From the NCBI RefSeq assembly GCF_004137345.1, contig NZ_SDWV01000033.1, positions 1-35,853 of the forward strand: 35,853 nucleotides of DNA, given 5' to 3'. Positions 14,951 to 22,094 of the stretch are shown in pieces. The notes below the pieces were generated by a model. It worked only from the letters and a program-made list of their open reading frames with translations, searched no databases and was not told the origin of the DNA. How positions within the stretch are numbered: position 1 is the stretch's first letter; each line of letters opens with the position of its first letter. The position numbers and the translations under genes were made by a program. This stretch comes from Nocardioides zhouii (GTDB lineage Bacteria > Actinomycetota > Actinomycetes > Propionibacteriales > Nocardioidaceae).

Positions 14951-15657
14951 CGCTCCTCCCCCGCGATCGCGGCGAAGCGCGCGAGCAGCGGCTTCCAGTG
15001 CGCCTCGAGCGCCGGCTCCGCCTCCTTGATGTCAGCGAGCACGACGGCCTCGTCGAGGCCGAGCGCGACAAGGTCGTCGCGGTCGTCGGCGGCCCAGCCG
15101 GTGACGACGTCGGTGTCAACCTCGGGGTGCGCCTGGATGCCCCACGCCCGCTCGCCGAACCGCGCAACCTGCACCTCGCCGCCGGGGGTCCGCGCCAGCA
15201 CCACGCCACCGGGCGGCATCGTCACCACGACGTCGTTGTTCCAGTGGATCGCGATCTCGTCGGCGGTGCGGCCGCCCACCCACGGGTCGGCCGCGGCGTC
15301 CTCGCTCCAGCCGACCGGCTGCAGGCCGACGGTCTGCCCGCGCGGGTTCTTCGCCACCTCACCGCCGAGCGCGGCCGCGATCACCTGGTGGCCCAGGCAG
15401 ATGCCGAGCATCGGGATGTCACGCGCGTCGCGGATCGACGCCTTGAGCGGCGCCAGCCACGGCGCGCGGTCGTCGTCGTACGCCCCCATGTCGCCGCCCA
15501 TCACCAGCACCCCGTCGTACGACGTCAGGGCGGGCAGCGCGTCACCGGCGTACGGGCGACACACCTCGAGCGTGCAGCCGGCCTCCTCCAGCCAGCGGCC
15601 CACGAGGTGCGGCGGGCACGACTCCTGGTGCTCGACGACGAGGATGCGCGGGCTCAC
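14947..15657 (-). CDS. Class I glutamine amidotransferase (GMP synthase glutaminase-like)
   Basis: The 236-residue protein starts VSPRILVVEHQESCPPHLVG and has the nucleophile elbow MLGICLGHQVIAAALGGEV (Cys in GICLGHQ), the oxyanion strand GVLVMGGDMGAYDD, and the distal His-Glu pair in WGIQAHPEVD. These are the catalytic triad of class I amidotransferases that act as stand-alone enzymes, some of which hydrolyse gamma-glutamyl compounds. GTG 15657 overlaps the upstream stop by 4 nt (an ATG at 15675 would give a longer product), and its stop overlaps the glnE start. This coupled position between glutamine synthetase and glnE suggests a nitrogen-metabolism role, but its acceptor is unknown. Confidence 0.88.
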   Translation of the reverse strand: MSPRILVVEHQESCPPHLVGRWLEEAGCTLEVCRPYAGDALPALTSYDGVLVMGGDMGAYDDDRAPWLAPLKASIRDARDIPMLGICLGHQVIAAALGGEVAKNPRGQTVGLQPVGWSEDAAADPWVGGRTADEIAIHWNNDVVVTMPPGGVVLARTPGGEVQVARFGERAWGIQAHPEVDTDVVTGWAADDRDDLVALGLDEAVVLADIKEAEPALEAHWKPLLARFAAIAGEER

Positions 15658-16538
15658 GCCATCACACTGCCCCACGTGGACTCGAACCAGAGGCCGAACA
15701 GCCCCATCGCCACGCCGGCGCCCACCGACAGCGCGAGCAGGTCACCGCGGCGCCGCACCGCCGCCACGGCTCCGGCGAGGAGACCCGTGCCCGCCAGCAG
15801 GCAAGGCGTCGCGAAGCTCCACGGGTTCTCGATCTCGTTCCAGCGGTGGACGACGCCGCCGCCCTCGCTCACGTAGGTGTAGCCGGCGAACAACAGGAGC
15901 ACCGCCAGCGTGCCGACGAGGAGGACCACCGCGACGCGGACCCCGCGCCCGCCCACCCGCGGCCACCAGGCACCCGTCAGGCCGGCGACCACCACGAGGC
16001 CACCGGCGACGACGCCGGAACCGTAGGTCCACCGCTGCTGACCGCTCCACCGCCAGTAGGCGCCGCCCTGCCAGCACGTCCAGGCCAGGAAGGCCCCGGT
16101 TGCGGCAAGGGCGAGACCGGCGAGCGCGCCGGCCACGCGGGTCGACCGGCCCTCGTCGAGGGGAGCCCATGACCCGGGACCGACGGCTGCGGAGACGAGC
16201 CCCGCGATGCCTGCTGCGGCCGAGAGTGCGACGTACCAATCCCCCACGCCAGCGCCGCTGAGCCCGGACCAGGCGTACGCCGCCAGGAGCAGTCCGGCGC
16301 CGCCGAGCGCAAGGCCGAACCGGCGCGTGTACGGCACCAGCGCGAGCAGCGCGGCCAGGGGCACGACGACCGCGGGGCCGAACGCCACCGGGTCGATCCA
16401 CGACGCGACCGGAGTGGCGTCGAGCGTGGGCTCGCGCCGCTCCTCGAGCACGTCGAGGCCGATCCAGACCCACATCGGCGCCTGGACGACGAGCGTCCAG
16501 GCGGCAGCCCACGAGAGCCAGTCGCGCAGCCACCTCAT
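15654..16538 (-). CDS. Integral membrane protein of unknown function
   Basis: The protein, about 294 residues from ATG 16538 (MRWLRDWLSWAAAWTLVVQA), has about eight hydrophobic helices separated by short loops, among them VAFGPAVVVPLAALLALVPY, LLLAAYAWSGLSGAGVGDWY and VAVVLLVGTLAVLLLFAGYT. I do not recognise a family. It lies between glutamine synthetase (end 16558, gap 19 nt) and the amidotransferase (4-nt overlap), so it is probably in the same operon. An upstream in-frame extension to 16664 overlaps the glutamine synthetase gene and is Ser/Thr/Arg-rich, so it was rejected. No strong ribosome binding site is seen. Confidence 0.75.
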   Translation of the reverse strand: MRWLRDWLSWAAAWTLVVQAPMWVWIGLDVLEERREPTLDATPVASWIDPVAFGPAVVVPLAALLALVPYTRRFGLALGGAGLLLAAYAWSGLSGAGVGDWYVALSAAAGIAGLVSAAVGPGSWAPLDEGRSTRVAGALAGLALAATGAFLAWTCWQGGAYWRWSGQQRWTYGSGVVAGGLVVVAGLTGAWWPRVGGRGVRVAVVLLVGTLAVLLLFAGYTYVSEGGGVVHRWNEIENPWSFATPCLLAGTGLLAGAVAAVRRRGDLLALSVGAGVAMGLFGLWFESTWGSVMA

Positions 16539-16557
16539 CGAGCGAGTCCCGGCGTGA

Positions 16558-17904
16558 TCAGAGGACCGGGAGCATCCGGTCGCGCTCGTAGGCGGAGACC
16601 TGGGTGCGGTACTCCTCCCACTCCGCGCGCTTGTTGCGCAGGAAGAAGTCGAAGACGTGCTCACCGAGCGTCTCGGCCAGCAGCTCGGAGTCCTCGGCGA
16701 TGCCGATCGCGTCGTGGAGGCTCTTGGGGAGCGGGGCGATGCCGAGCGCCTTGCGCTCGCGCTCGGTGAGGCTCCAGACGTCGTCCTCGGCCTCGCGCGG
16801 CAGCTCGTAGCCCTCCTCGATGCCCTTCATGCCGGCAGCGAGCGTGACGGCGAAGGCCAGGTAGGGGTTGCACGCCGGGTCAATGGTGCGCAGCTCGATG
16901 CGGGTCGACTGGCCCTTGTTGGGCTTGTACATCGGCACGCGGATCATCGCGGAGCGGTTGTTGTGGCCCCAGCAGATCGACGAGGGGGCCTCGCCGCCGC
17001 CGAGGAGCCGCTTGTAGGAGTTGACCCACTGGTTGGTGACGACGCTGATCTCGCTGGCGTGGCGCAGGATGCCGGCGATGAACTGCCGCCCGGTCTTGGA
17101 GAGCTGGTACTGCGAGCCGGCCTCGAAGAACGCGTTGCGGTCGCCCTCGAAGAGCGAGACGTGCGTGTGCATGCCCGAGCCGGGGTGCGTGGTGAAGGGC
17201 TTGGGCATGAAAGAGGCCCAGATGCCCTGGCCCAGCGCGACCTCTCGGATCACCGTGCGGAAGGTCATGATGTTGTCGGCGGTGGTGAGCGCGTCGGCGT
17301 AGCGCAGGTCGATCTCCTGCTGGCCGGGGCCGCCCTCGTGGTGGCTGAACTCCACCGAGATGCCCATCGCCTCGAGCATCGTGATCGCCTCGCGGCGGAA
17401 GTCGGCGCCGCGCGACTGCGCGGTGTGGTCGAAGAAGCCGCTGCGGTCGACCGGCACCGGCTCGTCGCCCTTCTCGGGGGCGTTCTTGAAGAGGTAGAAC
17501 TCGATCTCGGGGTGCGTGTAGAACGTGAAGCCCTTGTCGGCCGCCTTGCTCAGCGTGCGCTTGAGGACGTGCCGCGGGTCGGCGTACGACGGACTGCCGT
17601 CGGGCATCACGATGTCGCAGAACATCCGGGCCGTCGCCGGTCCACCGTCCTCGCCGGTGCGCCACGGCAAGATCTGGAACGTCGACGCGTCGGGGTGGGC
17701 GAGCATGTCGGACTCGTAGACGCGGGCGAAGCCCTCGATCGCCGAGCCGTCGAAGCCGATGCCCTCGTCGAAGGCGTTCTCCAGCTCCGCCGGCGCCACG
17801 CTCACGCTCTTGAGGAAGCCGAGCACGTCGGTGAACCACAGCCGGACGAACCGGACGTCACGCTCCTCGAGCGCGCGGAGTACGAAGTCCTCTTGCTTGC
17901 CCAT
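16558..17904 (-). CDS. glnA: Type I glutamine synthetase, GlnA2-like
   Basis: The 448-residue enzyme makes glutamine from glutamate, ammonia and ATP, or a related gamma-glutamyl amide. It shows GIGFDGSAIEGFARVYESDM (the DGSSI-type motif), the metal-binding THPEIEFYLF, KPFTTHPGSGMHTHVSL (ATP-binding KPx signature) and RIELRTIDPACNPYLAFAVT. The length matches mycobacterial GlnA2 (about 446 residues) rather than GlnA1 (about 478). At the adenylylation position the sequence reads EEGYELPREAEDDVW, which retains a Tyr but not the usual NLYELPPEE context. It is followed on the same strand by a membrane protein, an amidotransferase and glnE. A TAGGCT box 6 nt before ATG 17904 suggests leaderless transcription. 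Confidence 0.95.
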   Translation of the reverse strand: MGKQEDFVLRALEERDVRFVRLWFTDVLGFLKSVSVAPAELENAFDEGIGFDGSAIEGFARVYESDMLAHPDASTFQILPWRTGEDGGPATARMFCDIVMPDGSPSYADPRHVLKRTLSKAADKGFTFYTHPEIEFYLFKNAPEKGDEPVPVDRSGFFDHTAQSRGADFRREAITMLEAMGISVEFSHHEGGPGQQEIDLRYADALTTADNIMTFRTVIREVALGQGIWASFMPKPFTTHPGSGMHTHVSLFEGDRNAFFEAGSQYQLSKTGRQFIAGILRHASEISVVTNQWVNSYKRLLGGGEAPSSICWGHNNRSAMIRVPMYKPNKGQSTRIELRTIDPACNPYLAFAVTLAAGMKGIEEGYELPREAEDDVWSLTERERKALGIAPLPKSLHDAIGIAEDSELLAETLGEHVFDFFLRNKRAEWEEYRTQVSAYERDRMLPVL

Positions 17905-17910
17905 GGCAGC

Positions 17911-17916
17911 AGCCTA
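17911..17916 (-). promoter_or_regulatory. -10 box of a leaderless promoter for glutamine synthetase
   Basis: TAGGCT on the minus strand lies 6 nt upstream of the ATG at 17904, with no ribosome binding site. This is the same spacing as in the other leaderless candidates of the window. Confidence 0.5.
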
Positions 17917-17951
17917 GGGGCAAGCAGGAGGCCTCCTCCGCCACCGCTCGC

Positions 17952-18557
17952 TCAGTGGCAGATGTTGACGTCCTGCGAGCCGAGGACGCCGTCCCACACC
18001 TCGCGCATCGGGTGGAGCCAGCTCTGCGTGCTCGGCACGAACGCGATGCTGCCGGCGACCTCCTTGTGCACGCCCCTGACGCGGACCTTCTCGACAACGA
18101 TCGGCATGGTGACCTCGCGGCTGCGTACGCCCTCGAAGCAGGCGGACGCCTTCTTCTTGGTCACGGCCTCCGCGAGAGTGACCTCATCGCCCTGCAGCTC
18201 GCCGTTGTAGCGCCAGGCGAGCGTCGTGCGGTAGCCGGTGTGGCCCTCCCACGGTGCCTTGATCGCGACCGACATCCCCCAGGTGTGCTTCGTGAGGATG
18301 TCGAAGGTGACGGACCCGTTGCGAACCGTGCGGGTGCGGGAGTTCCAGATGTCCACCTCGCCGGCGTCGGCCTCGGCGTACGTGCCCAGGGCGCTCGTCA
18401 GCTGGATCTCGCAGCCCTCGCAGTCCTCGACGGTGAAGGTGAACGCGGTGCGCGGCTGGGCCTCGGCGGGTGCGGCCGGGGCGGCTTTGGCGACCGGGGC
18501 GATCAGGGCGGTGAGGACTGCGGCGCCGAGGACGGCGGTGGTGGTGCGGATGGTCAT
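17952..18557 (-). CDS. Secreted protein of unknown function
   Basis: The 201-residue protein starts MTIRTTTAVLGAAVLTALIA and has a signal peptide that probably ends near AKA-AP (residues about 22-26). The mature part has an early FTVEDCEGCEIQLTSALGTY with two Cys and a late Cys (SACFEG) and NICH at the C-terminus. This suggests disulfides in an extracytoplasmic beta-rich domain. I do not recognise the family. ATG 18557 has GGAAG 8 nt upstream, and two upstream in-frame ATGs (18572 and 18620) have poorer sites. It stands alone between the glutamine synthetase start and a REP-rich stretch. Confidence 0.75.
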   Translation of the reverse strand: MTIRTTTAVLGAAVLTALIAPVAKAAPAAPAEAQPRTAFTFTVEDCEGCEIQLTSALGTYAEADAGEVDIWNSRTRTVRNGSVTFDILTKHTWGMSVAIKAPWEGHTGYRTTLAWRYNGELQGDEVTLAEAVTKKKASACFEGVRSREVTMPIVVEKVRVRGVHKEVAGSIAFVPSTQSWLHPMREVWDGVLGSQDVNICH

Positions 18558-18850
18558 GTCACTGGCTTCCATAGGTGGGGTGTCAGTGACAGGACGCGGC
18601 CCCTCATACATGGGTTGCACCGAGGTGGGAGTGTCTAGTCGTCGCCGAGGGTGTTGCGCTCGAGCTCGGCCAGCGTCGGCCGGCCCCGGTTGCAGAAGAC
18701 CTCGAGGTCGACCGAGTTGCGCCCGTCGCTGAAGACCGCGTCGACGTCGTCGTCGGGCCCCTTCTCCCAGCTCACGATGCGCCAGCCGGCGGTCTTGTCG
18801 GGGCGTACGCGGGCTAAAGGCGCGCTAAGGCGTCGGCTGGCTCCGTCCTG

Positions 18851-18902
18851 GGCGGTGGTCCACCCACCTTTCGGACGCGCGAAAGGTGGCTCAGCCACCG
18901 CC
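18851..18902. repeat. REP-like palindrome 1
   Basis: The outer stem GGCGGTGG (18851-18858) pairs with CCACCGCC (18895-18902) across a 5-nt by 5-nt internal loop. The inner stem CCACCTTTCG (18864-18873) pairs with CGAAAGGTGG (18880-18889) around a 6-nt loop. It shares the core GGCGGTGGTCCACCCAC with the next element. No coding function explains it. Confidence 0.75.
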
Positions 18903-18933
18903 AACGGCGCGGCGTACGCCGACGCGCGCGGAG

Positions 18934-18983
18934 GCGGTGATCCACCCACACTCCGAGCGCTCGGAATGTGGGTGGACCACCGC
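18934..18983. repeat. REP-like palindrome 2, a 50-bp near-perfect palindrome
   Basis: Two 25-nt arms (18934-18958 and 18959-18983) meet at GAGC|GCTC without a loop and differ at only two positions. The left arm carries GGCGGTGATCCACCCAC (18933-18949), a one-mismatch copy of the core in palindrome 1 at a distance of 82 bp. The right arm carries the same core inverted. Confidence 0.8.
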
Positions 18984-19012
18984 TCGATCGAGACGGCCCC
19001 GCCCACAGGAGC

Positions 19013-21049
19013 TCAGAAGGTGGGGACGTCCCGCTCGATCTCGGCCAGCCAGGTCGTGCCCTTGGCGTCACTGGGCATCCGCCAGTCGCCGCGGGGGCTC
19101 ATCGTGCCGCTGGAGCTGACCTTCGGGCCGTTGGGCAGCGCCGAACGCTTGAACTGGTTGGCGAAGAACCGCTTCACGAAGACCTCGAGCCAGGTGCGGA
19201 TGTCGGCAAGCGTGTACGCCACCCGCGCGTCGGCGGGGAACCCCGGCGGCCACTCCCCTGCCTCGACGTCCTTCCACGCGTGCCAGGCCAGGAAGGCGAT
19301 CTTGCGCGGCCGGAAGCCGTGGCGCACGACGAGGGCGAGGGTGAAGTCCTGCAGGTTGTAGGGGCCGACGGTGTCCTGGGTCGCCTGCGGCTTCTTGCCG
19401 TCCTCGGTCGGGATCAGCTCGGGGGTGATCTCCTGCGTCAGGATCTCGCCGAGGACCTCGTTGGCCTCCTCGAGCTCGCCGTGGCTGATCACCCAGCGGA
19501 TGAGGTGCTGCACGAGCGTCTTCGGCACACCGGCGTTGACCGTGTAGTGCGACATCTGGTCGCCGACGCCGTACGTGCACCACCCGAGCGCGAGCTCGGA
19601 CAGATCACCGGTGCCGACGACGATGCCGCCGCGCTGGTTGGCCAGCCGGAAGAGGTAGTCGTAGCGCAGCCCGGCCTGCACGTTCTCGAACGTGACGTCG
19701 TAGACCTTCTCACCGTCGGCGTACGGGTGGCCCATGTCCTTGAGCATCTGCTCGGCGGCCGGCCGGATGTCGAGCTCCTCGAAGGTGACGCCGAGCGCCT
19801 CGGACAGCCGGGTGGCGTACGCCTTGGTGGTCGAGCCGGTCGCGAAGCCGGGCATCGTGAAGGCGAGCACGTCGCTGCGGGGCCGGCCCAGGCGGTCCAT
19901 CGCCTTGCACGCCACGATCAGCGCGTGCGTCGAGTCGAGGCCGCCGCTGACGCCGATGACGGCCTTCGGCGTGCCGATCGCGGCAAGGCGCTGCTCGAGG
20001 CCCGAGACCTGGATGTTGTAGGCCTCGTAGCAGTCGAGCTCGAGCCGAGCCGGGTCGTCGGGCACGAACGGGAAGCGGTCGACCTTGCGCCGCAGCCCGA
20101 TGTCGCCCGTCGGCGGCGCGAGGGCGAACTCGATCTCGCGGAAGTCGTCGGCGGTGTCGTGCGTACGCCTGTTGTCGTCGAAGCTGCCCTGCCGCAACCG
20201 CTCCTGGCGCAGCCGGTCGAGGTCGACATCGACGACCGTACGGCGCGGCCCGTCGGGGAACCGCTCGCTCTCGCCGAGGAGGTCGCCGAGCTCGTAGACC
20301 ATCGTCTGGCCGTCCCAGCTCAGGTCGGTCGTCGACTCGCCCTGGCCTGCGGCCGCATAGACGTACGCCGCTGCGCACCGCGCGCTGGCGCTGCGGACGA
20401 GCAGCCGACGGTCCTCGGCGCGGCCCACCGTGATGGGGCTGCCGCTGATGTTGGCCAGCACCGTGGCGCCCGCGAGCGCGGCCCGCGCGCTCGGCGGCAC
20501 CGGCACCCACATGTCCTCGCACACCTCGACGTGGAGGGAGAGGCCGGGGACGTCGTGAGCCGTGAACACCAGGTCCGGGCCGAACGGCACCGTCTCGCCC
20601 CCGAGCTCGATCCACTCGCCGGACATGTCGTCGCCCGGGGCGAACCAGCGGCGCTCGTAGAACTCGCGGTAGTTGGGCAGGTAGGACTTGGGCGCGACGC
20701 CGAGCACCTCGCCGCGGCAGATGATGACCGCGCAGTTGTAGACGCGCGAGCGCCACGCCAGCGGCGCGCCGATGACCAGCACCGACATCAGGTCGGCACT
20801 CGCCTCGACGACCTGCTGGATCGCCGCGAGCACCCCCTCCAGCAGCGCGTCCTGGAGGAAGAGGTCGTCGACCGAGTAACCGGTCAGGCCGAGCTCGGGG
20901 AAGACCGCCACTGCGACGCCGTCCTCGTGGCAGGCCCTGGCCTGCTCGATGACCTCGGCGGCGTTGGCGGCGGGATCGGCCAGGTGCACGGGCACGGTGC
21001 ACGCTGCGACGCGCGCGAAGCCCTGGGCATAGGCGGAGTAGAAGTCCAC
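19013..21049 (-). CDS. nadE: Glutamine-dependent NAD+ synthetase
   Basis: The 678-residue enzyme makes NAD+ from deamido-NAD+ with glutamine as the nitrogen donor. The N-terminal nitrilase-type glutaminase has the catalytic triad Glu52 (VAVFPELGLTG), Lys121 (KSYLPNYREFYE) and Cys177 (HVEVCEDMWVP). The C-terminal synthetase has the ATP pyrophosphatase motif IGVSGGLDSTHAL and the substrate-binding stretches GTGDLSELALGW and GDQMSHYTVNAG. Length and arrangement match the mycobacterial enzyme. GTG 21049 lies 6 nt after a TAGAGT box, so a leaderless transcript is likely. It is not in an evident operon: the GNAT gene diverges after a hairpin. Confidence 0.97.
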   Translation of the reverse strand: MDFYSAYAQGFARVAACTVPVHLADPAANAAEVIEQARACHEDGVAVAVFPELGLTGYSVDDLFLQDALLEGVLAAIQQVVEASADLMSVLVIGAPLAWRSRVYNCAVIICRGEVLGVAPKSYLPNYREFYERRWFAPGDDMSGEWIELGGETVPFGPDLVFTAHDVPGLSLHVEVCEDMWVPVPPSARAALAGATVLANISGSPITVGRAEDRRLLVRSASARCAAAYVYAAAGQGESTTDLSWDGQTMVYELGDLLGESERFPDGPRRTVVDVDLDRLRQERLRQGSFDDNRRTHDTADDFREIEFALAPPTGDIGLRRKVDRFPFVPDDPARLELDCYEAYNIQVSGLEQRLAAIGTPKAVIGVSGGLDSTHALIVACKAMDRLGRPRSDVLAFTMPGFATGSTTKAYATRLSEALGVTFEELDIRPAAEQMLKDMGHPYADGEKVYDVTFENVQAGLRYDYLFRLANQRGGIVVGTGDLSELALGWCTYGVGDQMSHYTVNAGVPKTLVQHLIRWVISHGELEEANEVLGEILTQEITPELIPTEDGKKPQATQDTVGPYNLQDFTLALVVRHGFRPRKIAFLAWHAWKDVEAGEWPPGFPADARVAYTLADIRTWLEVFVKRFFANQFKRSALPNGPKVSSSGTMSPRGDWRMPSDAKGTTWLAEIERDVPTF

Positions 21050-21055
21050 GCGCTC

Positions 21056-21061
21056 ACTCTA
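21056..21061 (-). promoter_or_regulatory. -10 box of a leaderless promoter for nadE
   Basis: TAGAGT on the minus strand lies 6 nt upstream of GTG 21049, with no ribosome binding site. Confidence 0.5.
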
Positions 21062-21084
21062 GGGAAGTCCCGCTCGCTGCCGGC

Positions 21085-21145
21085 GTAGTCCAGTGACGAA
21101 TGGCTGCCCAGAGCCCGCGTCGACAGCCGAAACTCACTGGACTAC
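21085..21145. repeat. Long hairpin between nadE and the GNAT gene
   Basis: GTAGTCCAGTGA (21085-21096) and TCACTGGACTAC (21134-21145) form a perfect 12-bp stem. Inside it, GGCTG (21102-21106) and CAGCC (21124-21128) can form a second stem in register across a 5-nt by 5-nt internal loop, with a 17-nt terminal loop. The layout of outer stem, symmetric internal loop and inner stem is like that of palindrome 1, but the sequence differs. It overlaps no gene unless the acetyltransferase starts at 21093, which I reject. Confidence 0.75.
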
Positions 21146-21173
21146 CGGGGCGGGACGGCGTCAGGGTGCCGAC

Positions 21174-22055
21174 ATGGAGATCACGACCTGCGCCACCGAT
21201 GCCGACTACGAGGACTGGCGCCGGGTGCGGATCGCGGTCATCCCGTACGAGCGCACGCAGTCCCTCGCCGAGCTCCGCGCCGGGGACACGCCCGACCGGC
21301 TTCTGCTGCTCGCCCGCGAGGGCGACACTGTCCTCGGCCACGGCCTGGCGCAGCGCGCCGACAGTGCGAACGCGGGTGGCGTGATCCCGCGCGTGCTGGC
21401 CGAGCACCGGCGCCGCGGCGTCGGCACCGCGCTGCTGCACCGGCTCGCCGACCACGTCGCCTCGCTCGGGCTGCCGGTGGTGAGGGCCAGCGTCGACGAC
21501 GAGCCGTCGCGCCTGTTCGCCGAGCGGTTCGGGTTCGAGGAGGTCAACCGCGAGGTCGAGCAGACGTACGTCGTCGACGCGGCGCCCGACGTCACGCCGG
21601 CACCCGCGGGGGTCGAGGTGGTCACCGCGCAGGACCACCCGGGGCTGTGGGAGGGCTGCTTCGAGGGCTTCGGCCGCGAAGCGCTGGCCGGCTTCTCCGT
21701 CGACACGCCGCTGGACGTCAGCCTCGAGCGGTGGACGCGCGACTGGCTCGGCGACCCGATGTTCCTGGCGCTCCACGACGGCGAGGTCGTCGGCTGCGCG
21801 GGGCTCGGCCTCGACGCCGACGACCCGACCCGCGCCGAGAACTCCCTCACCGCCGTACGTGGCGACTGGCGCGAGCGCGGCCTGGCGGTCCACCTCAAGC
21901 AGCGCGCCATCGCCTGGGCGGCCGGGCACGGCGTCGCCGAGATCTACACGTGGACCCAGGACGGCAACGCCGCGATGCGCTCGCTCAACACCCGCCTGGG
22001 CTACGCCACCACCCGCACCGGCATCCAGGTCGCCCGCGCACTGCCGCTGGACTGA
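21174..22055 (+). CDS. Tandem GNAT-type N-acetyltransferase
   Basis: The 293-residue protein has two GNAT folds. The first, to about residue 145, has the acetyl-CoA loop VIPRVLAEHRRRGVGTALLH and ends in FAERFGFEEV. The second has VRGDWRERGLAVHLKQRAIA and IYTWTQDGNAAMRSLNTRLG near the C-terminus. Tandem GNAT proteins of this kind acetylate amines of small molecules, and the mycobacterial mycothiol synthase is one example. The degenerate first half here cannot be assigned a substrate. The start at 21174 is chosen because upstream codons translate the hairpin. No strong ribosome binding site is visible. Confidence 0.85.
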   Translation: MEITTCATDADYEDWRRVRIAVIPYERTQSLAELRAGDTPDRLLLLAREGDTVLGHGLAQRADSANAGGVIPRVLAEHRRRGVGTALLHRLADHVASLGLPVVRASVDDEPSRLFAERFGFEEVNREVEQTYVVDAAPDVTPAPAGVEVVTAQDHPGLWEGCFEGFGREALAGFSVDTPLDVSLERWTRDWLGDPMFLALHDGEVVGCAGLGLDADDPTRAENSLTAVRGDWRERGLAVHLKQRAIAWAAGHGVAEIYTWTQDGNAAMRSLNTRLGYATTRTGIQVARALPLD

Positions 22056-22082
22056 CGGGTTCCGCCGACCGCGAGCCAGCGT

Positions 22083-22088
22083 TAGCGT
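22083..22088 (+). promoter_or_regulatory. -10 box of a leaderless promoter for the exported dehydrogenase
   Basis: TAGCGT is followed after 6 nt by GTG 22095, with no ribosome binding site. Confidence 0.45.
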
Positions 22089-22094
22089 CGACGC

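Larger units (their letters stand above)
18635..19006 (-). pseudogene. Short ORF whose first half is made of REP-like palindromes
   Basis: Codons at 18635-18810 read like real protein: RPDKTAGWRIVSWEKGPDDD followed by VDAVFSDGRNSVDLEVFCNR and a C-terminal ERNTLGDD. Codons from about 18815 to 19006 are instead translations of the two palindromic elements and their spacer. The frame is open throughout, but there is no ribosome binding site near the only ATG (19006) and no start codon directly before the protein-like part. The simplest reading is the C-terminal remnant of a gene that lost its 5' part when the repeats spread, or a small protein with an unrecognised start. I do not know the family. 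Confidence 0.35.

Noticed and set aside
18851..18983. Possible CRISPR or attachment site in the palindromic pair
   Set aside because: There are only two units, of unequal inner sequence, no regular spacers, and no cas or integrase gene nearby.
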